Assembly: GCA_029990175.1 (NCBI GenBank)
Contig: JARKIP010000035.1
Location: 41,492,001-41,556,000 of the forward strand
Direction: 5' to 3'
Length of the DNA stretch: 64,000 nt
Origin: Petunia secreta
Taxonomy: Eukaryota; Streptophyta; Magnoliopsida; Solanales; Solanaceae
Shown here: piece after piece, positions 1-11,742 of the stretch
How positions within the stretch are numbered: the stretch's first letter is position 1
Layout: each line of letters opens with the position of its first letter
The notes under the pieces: model-generated
Databases searched by the model: none
The model's input: the letters and a program-made list of their open reading frames with translations, nothing else
Told to the model about the DNA's origin: nothing
Made by a program: the position numbers and the translations under genes

Positions 1-1040
1 GTACTTCTATCCCCTCGTTTTCCCTTACTGATGGTCCTTGATTTTGTATGGTGTATCGTGTGTGTATATGTTCTATGTGCAGAGGTGTATGTATCTGTTA
101 TGGTTGCAAACACTGGTTTTACACCTTTGAAGGTGGTGAATGTGTATTTTGGGGTCTGTGTATATTTGTGTAGAGAAGAGAAAGGGGGTATGGGGTGTTT
201 TAATCTCACTTTTTTTCCGTCAACCAATATTAAAAGCAACAAGTTATATAACGCAATTTTTTAAAGAGCCGTTGGAATTGAGAGTGAATTGAGGGATCTT
301 AATTTGAGTTTTAGTGATTTTGGAAAGAGAGATTTGAGGGAGATATAGGGGCTGATTTAGAGAGATTAGGGGGATTGGAGAAGATTGGGGGAATCGGGAG
401 AGATTTTGAAAAATGTGTAAGCAATCAAAAGGCAAGATTTTGCATAGATAATTGCAAATTTGGTGGGAATAATTTAAGGAATGAAATATAGCGCAACTAT
501 TATGAATGTATCTAGACAAACACTTGTCCAGGTTCGAAGTGATGAGCTAAAATATAAAAGATGGATATTGAAAATATTGTAGGTTTTATGAAAGATTTGG
601 AAGGATTTGAATTCAAATTTAAAAGAATGTGGCAAATGATAAATCAAAAAAAAACTAGAACGAGTATTTTTTATTGGACCTATATTTAACTAAAGGTGCA
701 GAATGAATGAAAATATAGATATTATTTAAAGATGCACACATAAAAGATAATCAGGGTTGAATTAAATCAAATAAATACATAACTAGTCACAAGTAAATAT
801 TTAAATATTATAAATAGCGTTAATTGTACAAATAGCTACAGTTTTGATACGTACTTCACATATAGCCTAGATGATGCCAAATTACATAATATAATCACAA
901 TTAAATATATAATGTATAAATAGTGAATAATCACACGTAAATGCATGCCTTCTAATGTAAATTTGCTCAAACAGTCAATATTTCACTTTTAAGTTAAATT
1001 ATGACCAATTACAGAAAAATGAGGGACAAAATTGGGTGTC
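1..1040. other. AT-rich intergenic DNA, nothing recognised
   Basis: No open frame in this stretch resembles a known protein, and codon content looks random. Simple AT-rich spacer. The RTE LINE fragment begins at about 1041. Confidence 0.6.
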
Positions 1041-2156
1041 AACAGTTAGTTGAGTAGAGGATAAGGAGACATGTGATTATTTCTGAGAATCAATTCGGGT
1101 TCGCCTGGACGATCGACCACGGAAGCCATTCATCTACTGAGGAGGTTGGATGAGCAGTATAGGGACAGGTAAAAGGACTTGCATATGGAGTTCATAGACC
1201 TAGAGAATGCTTATGACAAAGTCACAAGGGAGATTTTTTTGGAGGTGGTTAGAATCTAAAGGCATTCTTGAGGCGTACATCAGAAAGGTTAAGGACATGT
1301 ACGATGGAGCCAAGACCAGAGTGAGAATAGTAGGAGGAGACTCGACATACTTTCTAGTCGAGATAGGATTGAACTAGGGGTCAATGCTTAGCTCGTTATT
1401 ATTTGCTCTGGTGATGAATGAATTAACCCGGAATATTAGTACCATGGTGTATTTGCAGATGATATAGTTTTGGTTGACGAGCGTGGCGGAGTTAATGTAA
1501 GCTGGAGGTATAGAGACAGACTCTTTAAGTCTAAAGGTATCAAACTGAGTAGGACGAAGACAGAGTACATGGAGTGCAAGTTTAATGATGCATCCCATGA
1601 GTCCGAGGTGGAAATGACGCTTGAGTCACAAGTCATCCCCATGAGAGGAAGCTTCAAGTATCTTGGCTCAATCCTCCATGGTAGTGGAGAAATCGACGAT
1701 GATGTCACTCATCGTTCATCGTATAGGGGCTGGGTGGATGAAGTGGAGGCTCTCTTCCCCGGTGTCCTATACGATAAGAGCGTGCCATCTAGACTTAAGG
1801 GTAAGTTCTATAGAGTGGTCGCTTGACCAGCTATGTTGAATGGGGCGGAATGTTGGCCAGTCAAGGACACACATATCCAAAAGATAAGTGTAGCGGAGAT
1901 GAGAATGCTCGGATGGATGTGTGCGCTGACTAGGATGCATAAGATTAGGAACAAGGTCATTCGTGACAAATTGGGAGTGGCTTCAGTGGTGGACAAGATT
2001 CGGAAAGCGAGGCTGCGTTGTTTCAGATATGTGAAGAGGAGGAGCACAGATGCTCCAACAAGGAGGTGTGAGGGATTGGCAATACTTGATCTACGCAGAG
2101 GTAGAGGTAGACTGAGGACATGGTTCACCTCAAGATCACCGTGGACATGGCCCTAG
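1041..2156 (+). pseudogene. RTE LINE reverse transcriptase remnant
   Basis: Reading frames that shift repeatedly encode blocks typical of plant RTE reverse transcriptase. At 1083-1106 a block reads SENQFGF. Around 1185-1215 a DLENAYDKV-like stretch corresponds to the FxDxxxAYD part of the polymerase. At about 1455-1470 the frame reads FADDIVLVDE, the catalytic FADD box. Then come LSRTKTEYMECKF (about 1545-1580), FKYLGSI (1650s), LKGKFYRVVA (1790s), GAECWPVKD (1840s) and MRMLGWMCALTRM (1900s). In-frame stops and several frameshifts (for example near 1250, 1440 and 1725) show it is dead. The N-terminal endonuclease is absent. Confidence 0.85.
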
Positions 2157-2512
2157 ATAGGACAGGGAAGAGGTTTAAGATTAGGGCAGAAGATTAATTA
2201 GTGGCGAGCAATTTTAATCATATTGGTATTAGTATTCTTCGTTTATTTACTATTTGTAGTTTATTCTTCAGCTTTATGGCTATTACTGTTTTATGTCTAC
2301 CTAAATTCTCTTTTGTTTTCCTAGCATCATTTTCTTTCTCATGTTCATTTCCTCTCGTTTTCTCCTTTCAGAATATTTTAATTTTATTTTTAGCCGAGGA
2401 TCTATCGGAAACAGCTTCTCCACACGTGTGGAGATAAGGTCTGCGCACATCTCACCTTCTCCAGACCCCACATGTGGAATAGCACTGGGTATGTTATTGT
2501 TGTTGTTGTTGT
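1041..2512 (+). mobile_element. RTE-type LINE, 5'-truncated copy
   Basis: The segment runs from the middle of a reverse transcriptase frame to a (TTG)n tail. After the coding remnant, 2395-2495 has the typical end of plant RTE elements: a 'gaggatctatcggaaacagc' type block, 'aaggtctgcgcacat', 'ccagaccccacatgtgg' and 'actgggtatgtt', followed by TTG repeats at 2496-2511. From memory, this 3' end is shared by solanaceous RTE LINEs and the TS SINE family, which is one reason to suspect Solanaceae. The 5' end is missing, as expected for target-primed reverse transcription. Target duplications were not identified. Confidence 0.85.
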
Positions 2513-4534
2513 AAAGATAAAGCGCTCCCGCTCACTCAGCCACGAGGGCTTACTAGTGGACGGCGTCGAATATATCGAAAAAAAAAACAACAAAGAAGGA
2601 ATACGGGGTGAGTCATAAGGACTCGATAAGTGGGGTCCAATTAATCACCTTACAAGCACATGTAATCTAATCATGAGGAATAAACTAGTAAACAATGATG
2701 AACAATTAGGCAATATGCAACATCAAGTATACCACCAACATGGCTATGCAATGTCACCAAATTGCAAGAATGCCGATGCAAAAATGCAAGGGGATCACAT
2801 GTGCCCAAATTGATACTTGTCCTAATCTGGATCATGCCCAAATAATATGTGATAATCAACCATTAAGCCAAATTAGTGCACAAATCATAAAAGCCAGATC
2901 AATTATTGATCCAAAACCTCGAAAATTACTCGTCCGGATAAATGCACGTCAATGATTACTTTACCGGTAGTAATGATAACATGTATGTCCGAAATAATAT
3001 GTACAACCAAGTAAATCGATAAAAACGGATGGGGCGTATATGCTTTTCAGATAACTTAACTTAGTAAGTATGCCTATTTTGACAGCTACACATGTGAATA
3101 ACACTCGTATAGACATCCAACGTGATAAAGATCCACCAAAAAAGATAAATCACTTACCTCGGTATGAAGCTTACTAGCTACTAAACAATAACTTTTTCAT
3201 GATTGATTTCCTCAAACTTGACTCTGATACAAATTATCCACATGTTTAGAATTTTGGGTCGTGACAAAAATGTTGTTTTAAGATTTTAAATTTTTAAGGT
3301 GCTCCACTTTTCTTATTATTCATGAATCCCTTCAAGGAACCCCTCACCAAATATCCAATTGTAATATGATATTATTGTTAGTTTATAATATTAATTGATG
3401 TTTTGATTTGGTCAATCGAATATTACTGAGTTTTGTAAAGAAAGTGGTACATTATTTTCAATGTTGTTTTATATGCCAAAAGCGGACTTTTGCTAGCAGG
3501 ATAATTTTAGATGACGTTATTTTAAAAAACACCTAAAACAAATTAAACTAAACCGACACCGAAAAGAATTCGAGATAAATGCGATGACTTCGAAATTTAA
3601 AATTTGGTTAGATGCATTAGATTAACTGAAAAATTGGTATGGTACAAAAATTAACGTTCGAATAATATTAGGTATATTTTTTTCTTTTTATTTTTCTCTA
3701 TTATATAATGAGCCCCTCTATGGTGGTGATGTTTTCTAAAACATCCGTGGCTGCTTTAGCGAGATATTGTTATACATGTAAATGAAATTTGACATTTAAA
3801 TTTAGATGTTATAAGTAAAATTTATGCAAAAAAATTATTTCTGTATACCTTTCATATTATAAATAAAAAATATTTAAATTTAAAGTCTCGATAGATATTC
3901 ATATAATATATTAAAATTTTGAGAAAAATGAAAATATTAATGGTAAATTCATAATTAGTCGTACTTTACATACAAAATTCTCTAAAAAACATATTTAAAA
4001 CTAATTGAAAAATAAAAAAAATCAAGTTTAATGGAAGAAATCCAAATTGTAGGCTATTTCATAAATTAATTCAATCTCTTAATGACGAAGATTTCTATCA
4101 AACTTTTAGCAAAAGGCTATCCGATAAGTCTAAGTGCTTAACAATTGAATATTCTATAGTCATAGTAAAATTAGCAAGTAAGTATTCGGTAATAAAATCA
4201 ACATAAGTAGCATCACTATAGTGAAAGGTTAAACAAATTACTGTTTAAACTAACTATTATAGAGAGATAATTTTATAAAGAGTGTAATGTTTGTTATAAA
4301 GAGGTAAAATATAAAATGAAAAATTAGTTTCAATAAAACTCGGCTGTTATAGTAAAATCGCCCTATAGCAAATGACATTATGGATATGTTTCACTGTATA
4401 TTTAATTTATTTCTTGGGTTAACCCACATGGGTAATCCAAATTACTTTCTTCAGTTTCACTCTTTACTAGTTACATGCATGTTTGAGAATGACAAGAATA
4501 AGTAACAAAGATTATTTATGTAGATAAAAACCCA
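2513..4534. other. Intergenic DNA, no gene recognised
   Basis: Two kilobases of AT-rich sequence without a convincing coding frame. A stretch at about 4250-4390 (attatagagagataatttta ... gctgttatagtaaaatcgcc) has the look of a short non-autonomous DNA element, but no clear terminal inverted repeats were found. The 3' LTR expected for the Athila element to the right was not found here. Confidence 0.5.
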
Positions 4535-4670
4535 CTAATCTAAAAAATTTAAATGCAGTAAAAATATACAAGTACAAATCATGATACCCCACCCCACACT
4601 TAAAATAGTGCATGGTCCCCACTGCACAAGTACAAAAATAATAATAAAAGTGGGTATCAAGAAAGCTCCC

Positions 4671-6293
4671 TCAAACCGCAGAGTCTGGAGGTGCTTCAGA
4701 CCGGTCTGAACCTGCGGTCTGAGCAGTGGAGGGATTCCACAAGGTCGTGCCAGCTGCATCCATCGCATCAATCAGCGACCCCTCCATAGTAGTGGCAGTA
4801 GCCGGAGCTGGCTCTGCACTAGTGCCATCAGTAGCACTCAAATCCACAACCTCCTCACTGGATCCTGCGTCAGTCTGGACGCCAATGGAACGCGTCACTC
4901 TGGGACTCTGAATAGCGGCAAGGATCTCTGCCAGTGTGGTCTGCATCAGGGTATCTCGAGCTGCCTGCTCCTGTCGCAACTGGGTCAGCTCTGCCTGATG
5001 CTCCTGTCTCAACTGGGTCAGCTCTGCCTGCTGCGCCTCTCTCAGCTTAGCTAGCTCGGCTTCAAATCCCACAAGTCGCTCTGATGTAGTGCGCTTATCT
5101 ACTTTGGCCGCGACCGGGTCAAGCACTGAAGTGATGTCATGAGCAATAGGCACCTCCAAAAGATCATCCTCCGTATAGAAGGGCACCCTGTGCTTCCTCA
5201 TCAAAGCTGTCAGAGTGTGCACAAAATACAGCTTCAATGTCTTCTCCTTACGAGTCCGTATCATCTGCTCGTACATAAGCTTACCCAAGTTCAGTACTAT
5301 TCCATTCATCAGAGCATAAATAAGAAGCACCCGCTCCCGAAGTACATTTGTCTGATGGTCAGCCTGCATGATCCTGTTAGACACCCAATTGAGCCAAGAT
5401 CGACTCTCCATCGACTTAAACCGCTTGGGTAAAGTGGCATATTTTCTCTGCGTGTTGTGCAACCACGCAGGCTTCGAAGATTCACGATCATCCAGAACAG
5501 CTGGTGGGTCACACAGTACCTCAATGACATCCGCAAAATCCGGCTCTGCTAGCAACTTCTTATAATCATCCATTGCCACTTCATGCACTCTGTAAAGTGC
5601 ATTAATGGCTCGGGCAGAAATATCAACATCAACATCTCGAACCCGCACTATGCTGCTCCTCGGGTTCTCCCAGTTCGCATATAACTCCTGAACAGCAGTA
5701 ACATTGCCCTTGCCCGTGGGACCCTGCATAAATTTGTCCCACTTCCTATCTTTAACAACCTCTAGAATAGCCGGGCACGCCTTCTCACATGCATGATAGT
5801 TCAGTGGTCTTTCCTGTGTAATCTGCTTCTTAAGGATCCACTGATATGCCAAATATGCACTCTCGCTCTCAAAGGTGTCCTCCCACAATGCCCTGTCAAT
5901 CGGGCCACTAGTAGAGGGAATGTCCTCAGGCTCTGGAATAGTAGTGTACTCCTCCTCAGCATCATCATCCTGATCATCCTCATCATCCTGCTCTATTGGT
6001 TTCTTTCCCTTGCCCTGAACTGCTCTACTTTTCTTGGCCAGTGGTCTAGAAGCACCACCTTCACGGATCACCACGGGCTTTTCCTTAGCAATGGTTGATT
6101 TCCTCTTGCCCGTGGTTACCTGAGAGGCGGGAATGGTCATATCCGGAGCAGGTGTATCTTGTTTCTTCTTTGAGCGTTGCTCCCTTTTATCCTTGCCCTC
6201 AGGTTGATTCCATGGTGGCTGGCCACCGTCCCCGCTTCCACCACTCTTGGATGTTTGCTTTGCAATCGCCATTTTACAATAGAATACCTGCAT
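4671..6293 (-). CDS. Athila third ORF, putative plant transposon protein domain
   Basis: An uninterrupted 540-codon frame in the position of the env-like third ORF of Athila elements. Start is ATG at 6293, or the second in-frame ATG at 6272 (MAIAKQ). Residues 1-110 are low-complexity and rich in Lys, Gly, Ser and acidic residues, with nuclear-localisation-like basic runs (KRKS, KKSR). Residues about 190-390 resemble the Pfam 'putative plant transposon protein' (Transposase_32) domain: a YANWENP block, VRVRDVDVDIS, LLIYALMNGI and a KLYFVHTLTALMRKHR segment. Residues about 405-450 form a heptad-like coiled coil with repeated AELTQLRQE units. No signal peptide or membrane segment is visible, so 'env' in the fusogenic sense is not supported. 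It is intact although the upstream gag-pol is heavily damaged. Molecular role unknown. Confidence 0.8.
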   Translation of the reverse strand: MQVFYCKMAIAKQTSKSGGSGDGGQPPWNQPEGKDKREQRSKKKQDTPAPDMTIPASQVTTGKRKSTIAKEKPVVIREGGASRPLAKKSRAVQGKGKKPIEQDDEDDQDDDAEEEYTTIPEPEDIPSTSGPIDRALWEDTFESESAYLAYQWILKKQITQERPLNYHACEKACPAILEVVKDRKWDKFMQGPTGKGNVTAVQELYANWENPRSSIVRVRDVDVDISARAINALYRVHEVAMDDYKKLLAEPDFADVIEVLCDPPAVLDDRESSKPAWLHNTQRKYATLPKRFKSMESRSWLNWVSNRIMQADHQTNVLRERVLLIYALMNGIVLNLGKLMYEQMIRTRKEKTLKLYFVHTLTALMRKHRVPFYTEDDLLEVPIAHDITSVLDPVAAKVDKRTTSERLVGFEAELAKLREAQQAELTQLRQEHQAELTQLRQEQAARDTLMQTTLAEILAAIQSPRVTRSIGVQTDAGSSEEVVDLSATDGTSAEPAPATATTMEGSLIDAMDAAGTTLWNPSTAQTAGSDRSEAPPDSAV

Positions 6294-7849
6294 CCAAACA
6301 ATGTGAAATTAGCCAATGAGTTATTCCCGAGCTCTTTAAAGTAGCTAGAAATTAAGCCAATTCAAGCTAGTCGTCTACTTCTCATTGGTGCGCACGCACC
6401 CCAGACTTAAAACTCAAGTGTAATCTACAATTAATCAAGTTATGCTCATAGTGCGCTCATTGTAATATTCGCGAGGTACTCAGACTTCCCTCGACGCGCA
6501 CTTCTTTATTCGAAACAATTCTCATGGTTAAAATTCAACAAAGTGTGCAAACGGGGTCTCCACACCCCACACTTATGCTCTACGTCATCTCAAAAATATG
6601 AAGAAATATTATTTTAAGCAAAGCAATAAAAACAGCCCGTGAATTGCACAACGGGGCAATGGCTCGCTCAAGTAAAGCGCAAAACAACACTTCTAGTGCA
6701 GGAATAAAGTGCATTGAGTGTCATTCATAAGAAAACACTTTAAAATCAGCCCCATGTCCGAATTCTAACTAATATATGTTCAACTTATGCCCCCTAATTG
6801 ATTTGGCTACTCAGACTTCGCCAAATACTTCAAATTATTCATTGGGGGATTTTATCAAACACCTTATGTGCAGTAAATTGGACAGCTTGTGTATGCACTT
6901 TTTGTTAATGTTTGGACCTCCCAACTCCGGGAGCTTACGTATATACTCATCATGGTGCATCACCGCACCCCCCACAGTAAATACCAATCAAAAAGAACCA
7001 AGTTTAAGCATGGTTTCATCACAACTTTAAGTAAAAACTAAACCTAAGGGGAGAGGAGAGTGGGAATAATTCTAGCACCACCACCACAGTGGGGCGTAGC
7101 TTCAGGGATGAGGGAGAAGCACAAGAGAGAAGGTGAGATGAGAAGAAATCAAACCTGGGATGAAGACGAAATTTTAGCTATGCTTTTCCTGTTTCTTTTC
7201 TTCCCCGTTTTTCAGCCTTGTTCTTTCCCGTTTTTTTTTTCTCTGCTTGTGTCCGTGTGTTTTTGTGTTGTGTGCGTGGGTTTTTTTAGAGTTAGAAGGA
7301 GTTTTAAAAAAATCTTGCCACCTCCATACAGCATGCCACGCTATAGACTCCCAACACTGCCCCACGAAAACAAAAATTCCAAAAAAAACTGATGCGCAAA
7401 CAGTGGCCTGTGCGACGCGCAGGGCACTGTTTTGGCTAAAAAAATCTGCAAACAGCCTCCAGCGTTTTCAGCAGCCAACACTGCCTATGTTCTACTTTTT
7501 TTTTTCAAAATTTTCCACTGTGCACAGCCAAGAATGCGACGCATGCAAGGCTGTGCTGGCTTCAAATCAGTTTTCTTTCTTTCTTTGCTCCATTTTGTTG
7601 TCTGGGACCGGCTATTTCATTGATCCAACCGATTTCGAGCCTCGGCATCATGTAAAAACACTACACAAACACGTTAAACACATCAAGAATCCATTCTTTT
7701 TGTTCTTTTCAATTTTTTTTATTTTTTTATTTTGTTTTGTTTTATTTGAAATGTAAATGCGAATTAACTACTCTAAAAACGATAAAACATGGGTTGCCTC
7801 CCATGAAGCGCTTGATTTAACGTCGCGGCACGACGAGTACAACCCTCTT
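6294..7849 (-). other. Athila non-coding spacer between integrase and ORF3
   Basis: No coding frame with family resemblance. At 7791-7840 (minus strand) the conserved post-integrase Athila block is visible, including 'gggaggcaacccatg' and a Cys/His-free GC stretch 'gtcgtgccgcgacg'. The rest has T-rich runs (for example 7225-7290, 7690-7745). Such a spacer may hold a splice acceptor or promoter for ORF3; that is inference only. Confidence 0.7.
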
Positions 7850-9344
7850 TCAAGAGTCGACTAAAGAAATGGAGGATTTAAGCCTATCGATTTCACCTCC
7901 CCAATATCGCTTCACTCTTTGCCCATTCACTAGAAACGACTTGTCCGATCCCGGGGCTCGCAATGCAATCGCTCCATGGGGCATTACCTTAATAATTTCA
8001 AACGGACCAGACCACCTCGACTTGAGCTTACCAGGGAAGAGCTTCAACCTGGAGTTAAATAAAAGAACTTGTTGGCCCGGCTCAAAGTGACGAAGCTGAA
8101 TCCGCTTATCGTGCCACCGCTTAGTCTTCTCCTTATATAACTTGGCGTTTTCATACGCGTGCAACCTAAACTCCTCGAGTTCATTGAGTTGCAACAATCT
8201 CTTCTCACCCGCCAAGCCCATATCAATTTAGCTTCTTTATCGCCCAATAGGCCTTGTGCTCAAGCTCGACTGGCAAGTGGCACGCTTTCCCATATACCAG
8301 CTTGTACGGTGAAGTCCCAATTGGAGTCTTATAAGCTGTCCTATATGCCCAGAGTGCATCATCGAGCTTGGTAGCCCAATCCTTCCTATTCGCACTGACA
8401 GTTTTCTCAAGAATTTGCTTCACCTCTCTATTGGATACCTCAGCCTGTTCATTCGTTTGCGGATGATAAGCGGTGGCGACCTTATGCTTGACCCCGTATT
8501 TGGCTAGAAGGTTGTTTAACAACTTATTACAGAAGTGTGTACCTTCATCGCTAATCAAAGCCCGCGGAGTTCCAAACCTGGTGAAAATGTTCTTCTTGAC
8601 GAAACTCACCACCACCTTGGCATCATTAGTAGGAAGAGCAACAGCCTCTACCCACTTAGACACGTAATCCACTGCCAGTAAAATATACTTGTGACCATTC
8701 GACGAGGGGAAAGGACCCATGAAGTCGATCCCCCACACATTAAAAATCTCTACCTCTAGAATGCCTTGTAGAGGCATCTCTTGCTTCCTGGTGATTGTGC
8801 CAGTTCTTTGACACCGATCACACTTCTTTACAAAAGCGTGAGCATCTTTGAATAGTGCTGGCCAATAAAAACCAGACTGAAGTACTTTGGCGGCTGTTCT
8901 ATCACCACCATGATGACCCCCATAAGGAGATGCATGGCACTCTTGCAGAACAGCCTCCGTCTCTTCCTCAGGAATGCATCTTCTCACCAACTGATCTGCA
9001 CACACTCTAAACAAAAACGGCTCATCCCAAACATAAAATCTCACATCATGAAAGAACCGATGCTTACCTTCAGCAGTCAGATGTGGTGGCACTGCCTCAC
9101 ATACCAAATAGTTGACATAATCAGCATACCATCGGTCCGAGTGATTGGTGATGGCAAAAAGTTGCTCATCCGGGAAAGTTTCTCTGATCAACCCTCCCTC
9201 ATCCATATGCTTGTGGTTCTCCAACCTAGATAGGTGGTCAGCTACTTGATTTTCCGTTCCCTTACGGTCTCGAACTTCCAAGTCAAATTCCTGCAGCAAC
9301 AACACCCAACGAATTAGTCGAGGCTTAGCATCCTTTTTTATCAA
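7850..9344 (-). pseudogene. Athila integrase
   Basis: From 9344 to 8223 and, after a frameshift near 8222-8228, on to 7850. The N-terminal zinc motif is present (ECHASPYGGHHGGDRT ... KKCDRCQRTG, an HHCC arrangement). The catalytic core shows VWGIDFMGPF (first Asp), a second Asp box reading ISDEGTHFCN, and NEQAEVSNREVK carrying the catalytic Glu. Two normally conserved Gly residues are Glu here (DGG to DEG, NGQ to NEQ), as expected for G-to-A transitions. The C-terminal part (FEPGQQVLLFNSRLKLFPGK ... WSGPFEI) is the usual integrase C-terminal domain. The 9344 end lies in the RNase H tail, joined through a frameshift in a T-run at 9334-9339. Confidence 0.85.
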
Positions 9345-10620
9345 TTAAGTACCTGATTGCTGCGTGGTCTGTGTAGACAATAACTTTGGTTCCAACCAAG
9401 TATGCCCGAAACTTATCAAAGGCATACACTACTGCCAGCAACTCTTTTTCAGTAATTGTGTAATTCAATTGGGCAGGATTAAGAGTTTTGCTGGCGTAGT
9501 AAATGGAATGGAACACCTTGTTCCTCCTTTGCCCCAAGACTGCACCAATAGCGACATCGCTAGCATCACACATTAATACAAATGGTGCAGTCCAATCAGG
9601 AGCCACTATTATTGGCGCAGAGACCAATTTCTCTTTAAGCTTATTAAAGGCCCTCAGACAGGCCTCATCGAACACAAATGCTGCTTCTTTATCAAGTAAC
9701 CTGCACAAAGGAGTAGAAATCTTAGAAAAATCTTTAATAAACCTCCTATAGAAGCCAGCATGTCCGAGAAAACTTCGGACTCCCTTCACAGACCTGGGTG
9801 GGGGGTAATTTTTCAACCGCCTCCACCTTCACCTTGTCAACCTCAATTCCAGCACTGGACACCTTGTGTCCCAAAACTATACCTTCACGAACCATGAAAT
9901 GGCACTTTTCCCAATTTAAAACAAGGTTAGTTTCTTCACACCTAGCAAGCACTAGACCAAGGTTAGTTAGACAAGCATCAAAAGAAGATCCGAAGACAGA
10001 AAAGTCATCCATGAACACTTCGACAAACTTTTCCACCATATCAGTGAAAATAGCCATCATACACCTTTGAAAAGTCACAGGTGCATTACATAGACTGAAC
10101 GGCATCCTCCTATAGGCATAGGTACAGTAAGGGCATGTAAAAGTAGTTTTCTCCTGGTCTTCGGGAGCAATCCATATTTGGTTGTAGCCAGAGTAACCAT
10201 CAAGGAAACAGTAATACTCTTGGCCAGCTAGCCTATCTAACATCTGATCAATAAAGGGGAGGGAAAAGTGATCCTTTCGGGTGGCTTTATTCAATTTTCG
10301 ATAATCAATGCACACCCTCCACCCCGTAACAGTTCTTGTGGGGATAAGTTCATTATTCTCATTCTGCACCACTGTCATCCCTCCCTTTTTAGGGACACAT
10401 TGCACTGGACTTACCCACTTGCTGTCAGAGATAGGAAAAATTATACCTGCATCTAACCATTTAATCACCTCTTTCTTTACCACGTCCTTCATGATTGGAT
10501 TAAGGCGACACTGATGCTCCACACTTGGCTTGTAACCGTCCTCCAAAAAGATCTTGTGCATGCAGAAATCCGGGCTTATTCCCTTGATGTCAGCTATGGT
10601 CCAGCCAATACACTCTTATG
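9325..10620 (-). pseudogene. Athila reverse transcriptase and RNase H
   Basis: The reverse transcriptase begins in the region just after a frameshift near 10620. It shows VSPVQCVPKKGG, WRVCIDYRKLN, FCFLDGYSGYNQI (here YCFLDGYSGY), MPFSLCNAP and the active site VFMDDFSVFG with both Asp residues. A frameshift in a G-run (9800-9805) moves the frame, and RNase H follows (MCDASDVAIGAVLGQ, YTITEKELLAVVYA, VYTDHAAIRYL). Another frameshift at the T-run 9334-9339 leads into integrase. The domain order and the IAPEDQEKTTFTCPYG-like stretch (here CPYCTYAYRRM) are as in Athila pol. Two lesions lie in homopolymers and could be sequencing errors. Confidence 0.85.
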
Positions 10621-11742
10621 CTCTCGTAGCACTCTCAACAACTTTTCTACCTGCAAGTCAGACAACAGAGAAGAAATAATCACAGGTAAAGTGTCAGATT
10701 GTCCCAAATAAGCATACCGAAGATGTGCCGGTAAAGGTTTGAGCTCAAGCTTGGGCGCCTTTTCAATAGATGGCTTAGGTGGTGGCCCGAGCGATCTATC
10801 TAAAGGCTCAAACTTGGGAAACCCAGTAATAAATTCACAAGAACAGTCTAAGAGCTGCAATATCTCCTCTATGTCAGCATCTTCACTAGTTTCTTCTCCC
10901 AACATCAATGCTCGCTGCAAGTTATCATTGACATAATCAGCTGGGTCAGTCGACTTCTCCTCCGGGTCATTCACTGTGATCATAGACAACTCTTCATGAT
11001 GGTTAGGCATTTTTAGAGCCTTGTACACATTAAAAACTGCTTCCTGATCATCCACCTTCATTGTCATCTTTCCCTCTCGGACACGGATCACAGCATCACC
11101 AGTGGCTAAGAAAGGTCGTCCCAAAATGATAGGAATTTCGTTATCTGCCTCATAGTCCAGAATAACAAAATCAGCGGGTAAAATAAATTGACCAATCTGA
11201 ACCAGTATATCTTCAATCACCCCCTCAGGATAAGTAGTAGACCGATCAGCTAACTGAAGTGAGACTGTTGTTGGCTTTGGAGTGCCGAGACCCAGTTGGT
11301 TGCACACAGACAATGGCATAAGATTTATGCTAGCCCCTAGATCACATAGGGCTCTACCAACTGCTACGTTGCCAACACGGATAGGAATGGTGAAACTACC
11401 TGGATCCTTCAACTTCTGAGGGAGTTTGTTCTGAACTCTGGATGTGCACTCTTCAGTAAGTGCCACAGTTTCAAATTCATTGAGCTTCCTCTTTGATGAC
11501 ACTATGTCTTTGATATACTTAGCATACTTTGGAATTCCCCGGAGCACATCTAGCAATGGAATATTGATACTAGTCTGACTGAGTATGCCCAAGATCTTTG
11601 TAGCTGCAGGGTCTTGCATATTCTTTTGCAACCTTCGAGGAAAGGGAGGTGGTGGTTTAGCAGCAATCACTGCCTCTTGCTTTTCTGCCTCCTTCTCGAC
11701 TTCGACTACTGGCTCTGGCTCTTTTCCTTTGTCAGGGTGAGA
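10594..11742 (-). pseudogene. Athila retropepsin (aspartic protease) region
   Basis: A frame free of stops from 11742 to 10594 in the same register as the upstream gag tail. The central part holds LCDLGASINLMPLSV, the Athila-type protease box (DLGAS in place of DSGA), followed by LQLADRSTTYPEGVIEDILVQ-like and IILGRPFLATGDAVI (the second conserved Gly block). Downstream is the linker typical of Athila ending in LRVLREHKSVLAG, after which the frame ends in TAG at 10594-10596 and a frameshift is needed to reach reverse transcriptase. Catalytic Asp and the ILGRP box are both kept. Confidence 0.85.

Noticed and set aside
31..519. Short frames at the left edge
   Set aside because: Hydrophobic or Ile/Ser-rich translations with no resemblance to known proteins; AT-rich spacer.
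4671..6293. A true envelope glycoprotein for the Athila third ORF
   Set aside because: No signal peptide, transmembrane segment or fusion-like stretch; the domain resembles Transposase_32.
7060..7756. Two frames of 110-170 codons rich in Phe
   Set aside because: T-rich spacer of the Athila element; composition explains the frames.
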